IMG/VR virus record: IMGVR_UViG_3300032053_000019
Span: 34,440-98,439 of that record
DNA length: 64,000 bases
Origin: a virus
Strand: one strand, 5' to 3'
The notes beneath the pieces are model-generated. The model was not told the origin of the DNA and did no database searches. It saw only the letters and a program-made list of their open reading frames with translations. Each line of letters begins with the position of its first letter. Within the stretch, counting starts at the first letter, position 1. Positions 7,270 through 14,928 of the stretch are shown piece after piece. The position numbers were made by a program, and so were the translations under genes.

Positions 7270-7342
7270 AATCTTGAACCAGTAAGACCAGTTCACCTGC
7301 ACCACCATAGGCAATGTCAAAGCCATCTACTGGTTCAAGATT
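7270..7342 (+). repeat. Array hairpin unit F (73 nt)
   Basis: AATCTTGAACCAGTA (7270-7284) and TACTGGTTCAAGATT (7328-7342) form a perfect 15-bp stem around exactly 43 bases (AGACCA...ATC). It starts 83 bases after unit E, with a 12-base spacer TTCTCTGCTAAC. The ribosome binding site of the next gene follows directly. Confidence 0.8.
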
Positions 7343-7360
7343 TTTCTATTAGGAGACACC

Positions 7361-8239
7361 ATGAGTTATGAGTCAGCAAGAAAACTATTGGGAAAAGTAC
7401 TTGATCGTGCCTGGTTGGTTGAGGTCCCAGGAGCAAGCTATAGGATACTGATTGCCTCTACTACCAATCTTCTCGAACGATTCGCTAGAGAGATTGGTAT
7501 TCCAATATCCTTTGCTGGAGGTTCCGAACGTTACCCCATGTCACCATCTATTCGTGTTTGGAAACAAACCCTCTATGACGCCTTGCAAGGAGGCGCTGAG
7601 CTGATCTCACAAAAGGACTTTGATCATATCTTTTGTGATCAGTGGGGATGCGGTATTAGTATTAACGGAAAGTATTATAGTCCAAAAGAGAGACCGGGCA
7701 TGGATGAGTGCCCGATTGATCAATTAAAAGAGGAGGTCCAAAAAATGGACAACACACCGGTTGATCTGAAGTTGGTTCATCGGTTCCAACTTCGGCCACA
7801 ACTTCGAAAGCTTTTGAGTGACCGAGCAAGGGAGGAGGTGGCAAAGTACCTTATGCCCTTCCGTGAAGGACGAGCCTCAGCAAAAATGTTTCAGGTATTG
7901 TTTGGTCGAAAGAGGAAGAAGGCAGACATAGGTGACGAAGCTGAAAAGGTTGCTCTCTTGGCTAGGGTTACTACAGGAACCGTTGATCGAGCAAAGAGTG
8001 GGCAACGTTGCTATACCAAGAACGGAGTGAAAGTATACTATGACATGGAAGTCACCGCTTCGGTGGGCCTTCTTTACGCGATTGGTATTCTCGAAAATCG
8101 TTCCATACTTAAAAAGTATGAGGACATGCTTTCCCCCACTCGTCGCCCCAAAGTTACTACTGACCGACTCTATACCAAAGCTGAGGTCGAAGAGGCAGTT
8201 GCGATTGCTTTAAAACAACTTCACGAGGGAAAAAAGTAA
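7361..8239 (+). CDS. Hypothetical protein (292 aa)
   Basis: ATG 7361 follows AGGAG and the last hairpin of the array. No domain was recognised. The middle is Cys/Gly-containing (CDQWGCGISI), the second half is helical and basic (FGRKRKKAD), and the C-terminus is a predicted coiled helix. A 9-bp inverted repeat, TACCAATCT/AGATTGGTA (7462-7470/7491-7499), sits inside the gene and repeats the arm sequence of unit D. Its position beside the IS110 array makes it a possible partner, with no direct evidence. Confidence 0.7.
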   Translation: MSYESARKLLGKVLDRAWLVEVPGASYRILIASTTNLLERFAREIGIPISFAGGSERYPMSPSIRVWKQTLYDALQGGAELISQKDFDHIFCDQWGCGISINGKYYSPKERPGMDECPIDQLKEEVQKMDNTPVDLKLVHRFQLRPQLRKLLSDRAREEVAKYLMPFREGRASAKMFQVLFGRKRKKADIGDEAEKVALLARVTTGTVDRAKSGQRCYTKNGVKVYYDMEVTASVGLLYAIGILENRSILKKYEDMLSPTRRPKVTTDRLYTKAEVEEAVAIALKQLHEGKK

Positions 8240-8242
8240 CGG

Positions 8243-8812
8243 ATGAACTTCTTTACCGCCGACCCACACTTCAACCACGGGAACATCATCCGGCATTGTA
8301 ATCGTCCCTTCCGAAATGTCGAGGAGATGAACTCGACGATGATCATGAACTGGAATTCCAAAGTTCGTCCTGGTGATGTTGTCTATGTGATAGGTGACTT
8401 CGTGTGGGAGGGGTTTGGTGAGATCATTCCCAAACTCACTGGGGAGATTCATCTGATCCCAGGCGGGCATGACGAGCGACTACTCCAGTTCTTGAAACGA
8501 AACCCAGGACAGTCAAACCGGGATTGGCAGGAAAGACTAATTATACATCCTCCGATTCTGGAGAAAAGTTTTCCGATGGGAGGTCAGAATGAAAAAGTAA
8601 GAATCATTATGTGCCATTACAGCATGCGAGTTTGGTCGGCGAGTCATTATAACTCATGGCATTTGTATGGCCATAGTCACGGACGCCTTGCCGGTCAAGG
8701 TAAATCCTTTGACGTAGGGGTAGATGCCAATAACTTTTTCCCCTTGTCATTGGTTGAGGTTGCTGATATAATGAATCAACGACCTGATAATTTTAATCTC
8801 GTCCACAGATGA
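8243..8812 (+). CDS. Calcineurin-like metallophosphoesterase
   Basis: This 189-residue phosphoesterase shows the family's metal-binding motifs in order: DPHF near residue 7, GDF near 51, GGHDE near 74 (in place of the usual GNHDE), a CHY histidine, and GHSH near 143. Members hydrolyse phosphodiesters or phosphomonoesters on nucleotides or nucleic acids. The length is normal for the short phage and prophage form. The substrate is unknown. Confidence 0.85.
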   Translation: MNFFTADPHFNHGNIIRHCNRPFRNVEEMNSTMIMNWNSKVRPGDVVYVIGDFVWEGFGEIIPKLTGEIHLIPGGHDERLLQFLKRNPGQSNRDWQERLIIHPPILEKSFPMGGQNEKVRIIMCHYSMRVWSASHYNSWHLYGHSHGRLAGQGKSFDVGVDANNFFPLSLVEVADIMNQRPDNFNLVHR

Positions 8813-8821
8813 GGAGGAACA

Positions 8822-9142
8822 ATGCCCAAAGCAAAAAAGGTAACCAAAGTAAAAGTACCAAAGCAATTGGTACAAGGAAAGAGAAGTACCGAGCGGCAGG
8901 AGTTTTTCAATAAACATGCCCTTACGATCGGATCCGTCTATGCCGAAGTCAAGTCGTGGAAGGCGACCTCGGCAAAAACAAAACTCCCCCAGTTAATGGT
9001 TGGTTATGTCTTGGCCCGCCTGCTTCCCGATCTGATCAAAGACAAGTATATCCAACGTATGGTCAGTTGTGACTGCTCGCCTGAAGCGGTGATCGCCCCG
9101 ACTCCTCCTGTAGAGGAACAGCCAAAGGCAGAGTCAGTCTGA
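8822..9142 (+). CDS. Hypothetical Lys-rich protein (106 aa)
   Basis: ATG 8822 follows GAGGAGG. The N-terminus is Lys/Val-rich and basic, the middle is helical, and the C-terminus is a Pro/Glu/Ala tail. A CDC cysteine pair lies near residue 81. It overlaps the queD start. No family was recognised. Confidence 0.6.
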   Translation: MPKAKKVTKVKVPKQLVQGKRSTERQEFFNKHALTIGSVYAEVKSWKATSAKTKLPQLMVGYVLARLLPDLIKDKYIQRMVSCDCSPEAVIAPTPPVEEQPKAESV

Positions 9143-9561
9143 TGGTTGAACTCTTCTATGAAGCAAAGTTCGATGCGGCCCACCGGTTAATGCACCACGA
9201 AGGCAAGTGCAAGAATCTTCATGGTCATACTTGGAGGGTCTCAATCGGAGTAGCAGGGAATCCAGATCCCAAGACGGGAATGGTAGTGGACTTCGCTATC
9301 CTAAAACTCTCGGCGATCAGTTTGGTCATGCACTACTTTGATCATGCTACCATCCTAAACTCCGCAGATCGTGAGTTGTGGATGGCTCTTGAGAAATACA
9401 AGTTGTTTCTCATTGATGGTGAACCCACCTGCGAGAATCTGGCCCGGATGATCTTCGATAAGATCAAAGAAAAACTTGACTGTTCACTTTTCACTTTCGT
9501 CCTGTCGTCAGTTACTGTGTGGGAATCAGAGACTTCCTCGGCCCGTTACTGCGGGCTCTAG
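9142..9561 (+). CDS. queD: 6-carboxy-5,6,7,8-tetrahydropterin synthase QueD
   Basis: The 139-residue protein matches the QueD/PTPS-I family. Zinc ligands are H14, H27 and H29 (LHGH), the nucleophile is C23 (CKNLHGH), and D67-H68 and E98 complete the active site. It turns dihydroneopterin triphosphate into 6-carboxytetrahydropterin, step two from GTP to preQ0. FolE (12259), QueE (32554) and QueC (17487) supply the other steps. ATG 9142 overlaps the previous stop. Confidence 0.93.
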   Translation: MVELFYEAKFDAAHRLMHHEGKCKNLHGHTWRVSIGVAGNPDPKTGMVVDFAILKLSAISLVMHYFDHATILNSADRELWMALEKYKLFLIDGEPTCENLARMIFDKIKEKLDCSLFTFVLSSVTVWESETSSARYCGL

Positions 9562-9589
9562 TATAAAATCTCGAACAAGGAGTAAACAG

Positions 9590-9805
9590 ATGAGTAAGGT
9601 ACTGACACCAAGTCAACTGGTGGAGGAACGAGTGGGGCTTCTTGAAGGCGACTCACTCCCAACAAAGGTCATGAAGGAAAACTTAGTGGCTTTCCTTCAT
9701 GAGTTTTCCTACTTCACTGTCGCGGAGAAGCAAGCAGTTTTTGAGCATCTTGAGCTGGTCTCCCCCAATGCTAGAAGGGCCTTAGTAAGAGTATTCTCGA
9801 TCTGA
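9590..9805 (+). CDS. Hypothetical protein (71 aa)
   Basis: ATG 9590 follows an AAGGAG. The product is acidic and helical with no recognised motif. Upstream in-frame codons overlap queD and lack a ribosome binding site, so this start is preferred. Confidence 0.55.
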   Translation: MSKVLTPSQLVEERVGLLEGDSLPTKVMKENLVAFLHEFSYFTVAEKQAVFEHLELVSPNARRALVRVFSI

Positions 9806-9807
9806 TC

Positions 9808-9978
9808 GTGAAGGAATACAAAGACACTCTCGGCATTATTAACGAGATTCCTGGTGAGTGCATTGATACCAGAAACCGAATCAAGGCCTGCCGAGAGTTC
9901 CTTTTTCGCAAGTTACAGGAACAGGAAAAAGGTACTAGTGATAAAAAAGTTCCTATGGAAAATTGTGATGGTCAATAA
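9808..9978 (+). CDS. Small hypothetical protein (56 aa, GTG start)
   Basis: GTG 9808 begins two bases after the previous stop. The product is charged (KEYKDTLG, RNRIKACREF, KLQEQEKG) and looks like a genuine helical phage peptide, but the ribosome binding site is weak. Confidence 0.4.
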   Translation: MKEYKDTLGIINEIPGECIDTRNRIKACREFLFRKLQEQEKGTSDKKVPMENCDGQ

Positions 9979-10150
9979 CAAGGTGGTGTTTAATTATAAT
10001 AAGGCCTCATTGGGCCCTGATGGGCTCATCTTGTTTATAGGGATTCTATATTTTCTATTTTCTCAATGGGACACGATAGAGCGCTTTAGCGCTCTAGCGG
10101 GACCCAGTCCGAAACGGACCACGCGGCAAGGCCGCGTACAGGAACTTTAG
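9968..10150 (+). CDS. Possible small membrane protein (60 aa)
   Basis: The frame from ATG 9968 has one hydrophobic segment (LILFIGILYFLFS) followed by a basic tail. Its 3' half is made of the three tight hairpins at 10077-10137, so the frame may be incidental to a structured RNA. The ribosome binding site is weak. Confidence 0.25.
   Translation: MVNNKVVFNYNKASLGPDGLILFIGILYFLFSQWDTIERFSALAGPSPKRTTRQGRVQEL
10077..10137 (+). other. Three consecutive tight hairpins
   Basis: Three perfect stems follow one another. TAGAGCGC/GCGCTCTA is 8 bp with loop TTTA (10077-10096). GTCCG/CGGAC has loop AAA (10107-10119). ACGCGGC/GCCGCGT is 7 bp with loop AAG (10121-10137). They are GC-rich in an AT-rich surround and end 12 bases before the next start codon. 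No T-run follows, so they are not an intrinsic terminator. They could be a structured 5' leader, a protein-binding site or an origin element. Confidence 0.6.
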
Positions 10151-10899
10151 TGACAGAAAAAAGATTTGCTCCTGCTGACCTCTCAGGAACTGAGATGGTA
10201 GGGTTCCTTTCAACCGAAAGTATTTACAAGCAAATTGCCACCCAGTTCAATGAGTTTTGTTGGTACTACCAAAAGCGTCCTAGTTGGTTTTACAAAGGCA
10301 CTATGTTGAGATCAGCCAGTTCGCGAGCAAAGGTCGAGGAGCAAATGCGAAAGTTGATTCTCCTATCAGTTGCCCTTGAAGCGGAGATTACGATCTTCAT
10401 GAAGGCCCAGTTCGAAATGTTGGTGCCTTATTTTTCAGCTAGGAAGATTCCGGTTCGTTTCGAAATGATGATTACTGACAAAGCCATTGATCGGTTCCTT
10501 CGGTACAAAGAAAGGATCAAGGCTCAGTTCAAACTCGAGTCAGATCGTGATCGGGAGTTCTACAAGGTTCCGAAGAAGGATCTGGTCACGGCGATCTTCA
10601 ACTCGGGAGAGGTATACCATTCGGTCCTGATCAAGAAACAGGAGCGACTGGGACGACTGCCGGAACCGGAGGAGGCATTGGAAATACTGGAGGTCATGGC
10701 ACGGGCAGGTATGGTAACCCGCCTTTACGTTGCCACCTCCCCGTTACTAAAGATGGTTGATGGGTGGTCGGAATTCTTAACCAAGCATATTTCGGACACC
10801 TGGGGGATGCTAACAAAAGAGGAATCATACGAACTGCAGAAAGTTCGGGATGAGTTAACCAAGACGATTGAAGAAAGTGAGGTAGGAAAGTATGTCTGA
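10150..10899 (+). CDS. Hypothetical protein upstream of helicase (249 aa)
   Basis: The GTG start at 10150 follows AGGA. The protein is largely helical and charged, without recognised motifs. Its position immediately before, and overlapping, the DnaB-like helicase would suit a replication accessory or helicase-loader role, but no AAA+ or known loader signature is visible. Confidence 0.65.
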   Translation: MTEKRFAPADLSGTEMVGFLSTESIYKQIATQFNEFCWYYQKRPSWFYKGTMLRSASSRAKVEEQMRKLILLSVALEAEITIFMKAQFEMLVPYFSARKIPVRFEMMITDKAIDRFLRYKERIKAQFKLESDRDREFYKVPKKDLVTAIFNSGEVYHSVLIKKQERLGRLPEPEEALEILEVMARAGMVTRLYVATSPLLKMVDGWSEFLTKHISDTWGMLTKEESYELQKVRDELTKTIEESEVGKYV

Positions 10900-12256
10900 T
10901 CAAGAGACCTATACAAAAGATTTTACAGAAGAAATACAACAGCGTATTGTTGCTATGATGTTTTATGATCATGAGGCCTTCCTCATGGTGAAGGAGATAG
11001 TTAAGCCGGAATACTTTGAGAATCCTGTACTGGCTGATCTGGTTCGTCTCATGCTGAAGTACCATGATAAGTACAGTCGATGTATAGACATGGAAGAGTT
11101 GACTCAGGAACTCCTGACGTTTCTTGATAATTCAAAGCGTCCTCTTCCAAAGGAAGTTTATGTGGAGCAGTTTATTGCTCTTCTTACCGATGGTGCTGAC
11201 AAAAGTTATAGATACGTTCTAGATCAGGTGGTCGCATGGACTCAGTACCAGTTGGTCAAGATCGCAATCCTGAAAAGTATCAACCTACTGCAAAAGAAAA
11301 GGGACTATCCGGGGATACTTAAGGAAATTAAGGATGCGGTGTCCATCGGGGAGTCGACGCATGAGATGGGTTCGTTTTACTTTGAGGAACTGGAACAACG
11401 ATTGGCAGATCGGAAAGGTGGTTGGTGCAGGGGGGAAATTTCTATTCCGACAGGAATACCAATTCTTGATCGGCATCTAGGTGGTGGTTTGGCAAAGGGG
11501 GAGTTGGGTATTATTATGGGCCCAACGAAGAGAGGCAAGACAATTACTCTGGTAAACTTTGCCCGAGGTGCTTTACTTAAAGGCAAAAACGTCCTGCACA
11601 TCGGAATGGAAAGTAGTGCACGACGAACGATGGTCCTTTACGACGCCCACTTTTCGGGAGTGTCAAAAGAGAACTTGAAAGATAACGAGGATGTGATCCG
11701 AGAAAAGCTGGCGGAGACTCTGTCCACGATGCAGTGTGGTGTTCTTGTGGTAAAGAACTTTCCTCCTTTGAAGTGCTCCGCCGCTACGATTGAGGCCCAT
11801 CTTCAAAAACTTCGGAACTTGAAGAACCTCCAGGTAGACGTATTACTGCTAGACTACCTGGGATTGATGACCACGGCAGGCAAGCTACTTGATCGTGATG
11901 GAGGCCTATACTCGAAGTTGGGCCAGATCACGAAGGAGTTGTTGGCAGTTGCACAAGAGTATGATGTTGCGATCTGGTTAATACATCAGGCCAACCGGGG
12001 CACTTTGAGCAGAGGTGGTGAGAAGGAAGCGATTGGAATGGTGGACTCTGGGGACTCTATCGAACCCATGCGAGATGCCGATATTATCCTAACATTCAAT
12101 CAGTCGGAGGAAGAGGCGAAGATGGAGGCCGATAATGGGTACCAAGACTGCAGGATCTTTTCGGCTGGTGGTCGAGAAGTTGCTGACAAGTGGAGCATTC
12201 CATTAAAGATAAACAAGGGCAAGTGCCTGATCGTTGAGCCTGGAATGGAGATGTAG
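10892..12256 (+). CDS. DnaB-like replicative helicase
   Basis: The 454-residue protein has an N-terminal helical domain and a RecA-fold core. Walker A is GPTKRGKT (210-217), the Walker B strand is VDVLLLDYLGL, and a late arginine-bearing loop follows. It matches T4 gp41/DnaB hexameric 5'-3' helicases, which unwind the fork and recruit primase. The primase is encoded separately at 34220. It overlaps the previous gene by eight bases. Confidence 0.9.
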   Translation: MSDQETYTKDFTEEIQQRIVAMMFYDHEAFLMVKEIVKPEYFENPVLADLVRLMLKYHDKYSRCIDMEELTQELLTFLDNSKRPLPKEVYVEQFIALLTDGADKSYRYVLDQVVAWTQYQLVKIAILKSINLLQKKRDYPGILKEIKDAVSIGESTHEMGSFYFEELEQRLADRKGGWCRGEISIPTGIPILDRHLGGGLAKGELGIIMGPTKRGKTITLVNFARGALLKGKNVLHIGMESSARRTMVLYDAHFSGVSKENLKDNEDVIREKLAETLSTMQCGVLVVKNFPPLKCSAATIEAHLQKLRNLKNLQVDVLLLDYLGLMTTAGKLLDRDGGLYSKLGQITKELLAVAQEYDVAIWLIHQANRGTLSRGGEKEAIGMVDSGDSIEPMRDADIILTFNQSEEEAKMEADNGYQDCRIFSAGGREVADKWSIPLKINKGKCLIVEPGMEM

Positions 12257-12258
12257 TC

Positions 12259-13212
12259 ATGCAGAAAGAAATATTGACCACTGAGCAGGTTTGGAGAATG
12301 GCCAAAGGTATCGTTGAAGATAATGTTTGCTTTCCTCCTGACATGATCATCGGCATCTCGCGGGGAGGAATCTACCCAGCCATGCTGGTTCAACGAATGC
12401 TATCGGAACGAACCTCTCAGAAATTTGACTTTCGTATTGTTGACCCATTCACTTCGGGCTGGATGGATGAGTTCATGGGAAAAAGAATTCTCCTCGTTGA
12501 TGACATTTGGGATACAGGCGCCACGATGCGATACTTTATAGATGAGGCAAAGAAGAAGGGACTTGCTGTTATACCAGCGGCCCTTGTTGTTAAGACGGAG
12601 GGGGAGAGAAAGCAGGAAGTTTGGTTTACCTTTCCCTGGGAAACGGAATCCGACGAACCCGGTGGACGGAAGCAGGCGACCATCACCTTACTCCGATCAA
12701 TCGGGGAGGACCCTCTGCGTGAGGGGCTTCGTGACACTCCTCGACGTGTTGCTAAAATGTGGGACGAACTGACCTGTGGTTATACCCAGGATCCGAAGAC
12801 CCTGTTAGATACCTCCTTCTCTTCTGAGTTGTATGATGAGATGGTCGTTCTGAAAGACATCAAGTTCTACTCAACTTGTGAGCATCACATGCTTCCCTTT
12901 TATGGTAAGGTTCACTTCGCCTACCTGCCCGATAAAAAAGTCGTGGGAGTTTCAAAGATTGCCCGTCTGGTCGAATGTTTCTCTAGGCGCCTTCAGATTC
13001 AGGAACGGATGACCGTGCAGATCGGGAAGGCGTTTGAGGCGGCGGTTGCTCCACTGGGGGTTGGTGTCTTGGTGGAGGGCGTGCACTTGTGCATGATGAT
13101 CAGGGGGGTGGAAAAGGAAAATGCCAAGATGGTCACCAACTATCTTAGTGGTAGTTTCCGTGATCGTCCGGAGGCTCGGGCGGAGTTCCTGAAGATCGTG
13201 GAGGCGACGTGA
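12259..13212 (+). CDS. folE: Phosphoribosyltransferase-GTP cyclohydrolase I fusion (FolE)
   Basis: Residues 1-130 form a type I phosphoribosyltransferase with the PRPP loop RILLVDDIWDTGAT (76-89). Residues ~135-317 are GTP cyclohydrolase I, with zinc ligands C207 and H210 (STCEHHMLPF) and C278 (VHLCMMIRG). FolE converts GTP to dihydroneopterin triphosphate, the entry to preQ0. The fused domain could act in purine or deazapurine base salvage. The fusion is unbroken, with no internal start or frameshift. It precedes the radical SAM gene, whose GTG start overlaps its stop. Confidence 0.9.
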   Translation: MQKEILTTEQVWRMAKGIVEDNVCFPPDMIIGISRGGIYPAMLVQRMLSERTSQKFDFRIVDPFTSGWMDEFMGKRILLVDDIWDTGATMRYFIDEAKKKGLAVIPAALVVKTEGERKQEVWFTFPWETESDEPGGRKQATITLLRSIGEDPLREGLRDTPRRVAKMWDELTCGYTQDPKTLLDTSFSSELYDEMVVLKDIKFYSTCEHHMLPFYGKVHFAYLPDKKVVGVSKIARLVECFSRRLQIQERMTVQIGKAFEAAVAPLGVGVLVEGVHLCMMIRGVEKENAKMVTNYLSGSFRDRPEARAEFLKIVEAT

Positions 13213-14216
13213 AAAACCAGTACCTGATGTCCAGCGTCTTTCTCACCAGACGGTGTCCCATGCACTGTGCCTACTGCAGTCTGCGGGACTCAAAGTTGGT
13301 CGACAAAGAATTGACTGCCAAGCAATGGGCCACCGCGTTTGAGGAACTTGACAAGGTGGGTTGTTCCTTTCATCTGATCCTGGGGAACGAACCCCTCCTT
13401 CTGAAAGGTCTGGTTGATCTGGTATGGTGGATGCGTGGACGAACCCCTTACGCAATCTATACAAGTGGCTATCCCTTGCTGATTGATAAGCACCTTCCGG
13501 CTCTGGTCGAAGCTGGTCTCCCGAATCTTAGTGGTGGGTGTGATAAGTTGATTACTGACCGCTCGCCTGCAACGGATATCGAGAGGAAGTCCAACTATGT
13601 CTTTAACGCACTTCAAAGGGCACGGGGTCTGGGGGTGAAGGATCTTCAGGGAACCATCACCCTATCAAAGTTGAATCTTGATAGTGTGGTTGATACTATC
13701 ACTACCCTCCATGAGGCGGGAATCTGGAGTGGGTTCAATATTATCCATTACAATACGGATGGGCAGTTCGATTTCTTCCCTGAGAAAGAGGCGATCAAGG
13801 ATCTCCTCTTTACTGAGGAGGACTGGCCGAAACTTCGTGAGGTGATGGGTCAGATTGTTTCAATGATAAAGTCAGGTGACTATATGATTCACCCACCTGC
13901 CGAATACTTCCAAGGGATTCTTGATCAGGGAGTTAATCTATCCTGGCACTGCACTCATCCTCTGGTCCTGTCGGTTGACTCGGATGGGAAGATGCGGTGT
14001 TGTGGTTATAGGCGCGGCACACGGTCACCTAACTATAGTGTCTTGAAGTTGAGCAAAAACTATGAGAAGTTTTTGGCGGACAATGCCCAGGATCGGAAGG
14101 AGTGCCCAGGATGCTATTGGTCATGCTACTGGATGGCTGAGTATTATTTTGCTAAGGATCCTGACTTCGGTATAAAAGTTTTCCAGTCTCACGCGACTAG
14201 GAGGAATGATGAGTAA
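13209..14216 (+). CDS. Radical SAM protein of unknown substrate
   Basis: The CxxxCxxC cluster motif is at C16, C20 and C23 (RRCPMHCAYCS). A second Cys-rich region near the C-terminus (CCGYRRG, then CPGCYWSC) suggests a SPASM-like auxiliary cluster. At 335 residues it is longer than QueE and clearly distinct from the QueE at 32554. The gene lies between folE and two SDR genes that lead to Gat-QueC, so a role in DNA base hypermodification or cofactor chemistry is inferred. Its start, GTG 13209, overlaps the folE stop. Confidence 0.82.
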   Translation: MKNQYLMSSVFLTRRCPMHCAYCSLRDSKLVDKELTAKQWATAFEELDKVGCSFHLILGNEPLLLKGLVDLVWWMRGRTPYAIYTSGYPLLIDKHLPALVEAGLPNLSGGCDKLITDRSPATDIERKSNYVFNALQRARGLGVKDLQGTITLSKLNLDSVVDTITTLHEAGIWSGFNIIHYNTDGQFDFFPEKEAIKDLLFTEEDWPKLREVMGQIVSMIKSGDYMIHPPAEYFQGILDQGVNLSWHCTHPLVLSVDSDGKMRCCGYRRGTRSPNYSVLKLSKNYEKFLADNAQDRKECPGCYWSCYWMAEYYFAKDPDFGIKVFQSHATRRNDE

Positions 14217-14928
14217 AGAAACAATCGTCATCACTGGTGCATCCACTGGTATCGGGCGGGCGGTCCTACTTCATTTGTTCGAGAAGTTTCCGGACGCCCG
14301 GTTCATAACAGCAAACCGGAAAATAATTTCTAAGGAGGAGTTGCCTGGGGATATCAAACTTATACAGTTTCCGATTGACCTGGGGGAGTGGGATAAGCTG
14401 TCTACATTGTGTAGATGGTTAGATGGATTGATTATTGATATTCTGGTGAACAATGCAGGGACGATGCCTTTTGCCGCTATAGGTTCAGTGGGTGTGGATG
14501 ATTATAACCAGACTCTGGATGTTAATCTACGAGCTCCCTTCTTCCTATCTCAGGCGTGCATTAGGCACATGCCGGGTGGTGGTCGAATCATCAATGTTGC
14601 TTCAATCGCCGGCGGGCCTTGGGTAGATCCGGATAGTTCAATCATACCTTATAGCATCAGTAAGGCCGGTGTGATCATGTTGACGAGACAGTTGGCAAAG
14701 GCCTTTCCCACACTGCGGATCAACTCAGTTTCACCTGGGTTGGTGGCAGGTACTAACATTGTTGGAGGTGAGCCCACACCGCAGTCCCTGATTGACACGG
14801 TCCCGATAAAGCGGGAGGTGACCACACAGGAGGTTGCCCGTCTGATCGGATTCCTATGCTCAAAGGATGCCGATTACATCACGGGTCAAGATATTGTCAT
14901 AGATGGTGGTAAGACTCTTTGGGGATGA
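14206..14928 (+). CDS. Short-chain dehydrogenase/reductase, copy 1
   Basis: The 240-residue classical SDR has the cofactor motif TGASTGIG (near 10-17), NNAG (near 82), catalytic Ser, YSISK (YxxxK) and the C-terminal DYITGQDIVIDGG typical of FabG-like enzymes. The family oxidises or reduces alcohol/carbonyl pairs with NAD(P). It overlaps the radical SAM gene and is followed immediately by a paralogue. The start is one of two adjacent ATGs behind GGAGG. Confidence 0.9.
   Translation: MMSKETIVITGASTGIGRAVLLHLFEKFPDARFITANRKIISKEELPGDIKLIQFPIDLGEWDKLSTLCRWLDGLIIDILVNNAGTMPFAAIGSVGVDDYNQTLDVNLRAPFFLSQACIRHMPGGGRIINVASIAGGPWVDPDSSIIPYSISKAGVIMLTRQLAKAFPTLRINSVSPGLVAGTNIVGGEPTPQSLIDTVPIKREVTTQEVARLIGFLCSKDADYITGQDIVIDGGKTLWG

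Noticed and set aside
5722-7342. CRISPR array or tandem tRNA array as explanation of the hairpins
   Set aside because: There are no conserved direct repeats of CRISPR length, and the loops lack T-loop, D-loop and anticodon features; the 14-bp arms are too long for acceptor stems.
5722-7342. Integron attC sites as explanation of the hairpins
   Set aside because: attC sites have short conserved core boxes (RYYYAAC/GTTRRRY) and an extrahelical-base pattern not seen here, and no integrase is nearby.
7102-7371. 89-residue frame after the IS110 gene
   Set aside because: It consists of hairpin units D-F; the His-rich, low-order sequence does not look like a protein and it overlaps the next gene's start.
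8855-8873. 7-bp hairpin GTACCAA/TTGGTAC inside the gene at 8822
   Set aside because: Falls in a Lys/Val-rich coding stretch with repetitive codons; likely incidental and unlike the 71-nt units.
9995-10000. TATAAT before the triple hairpin
   Set aside because: No -35 hexamer at acceptable distance.
9854-10150. 98-residue GTG frame
   Set aside because: Its first third overlaps a better small gene in another frame, and its end is the triple hairpin. Only a shorter version from 9968 is kept, at low confidence.
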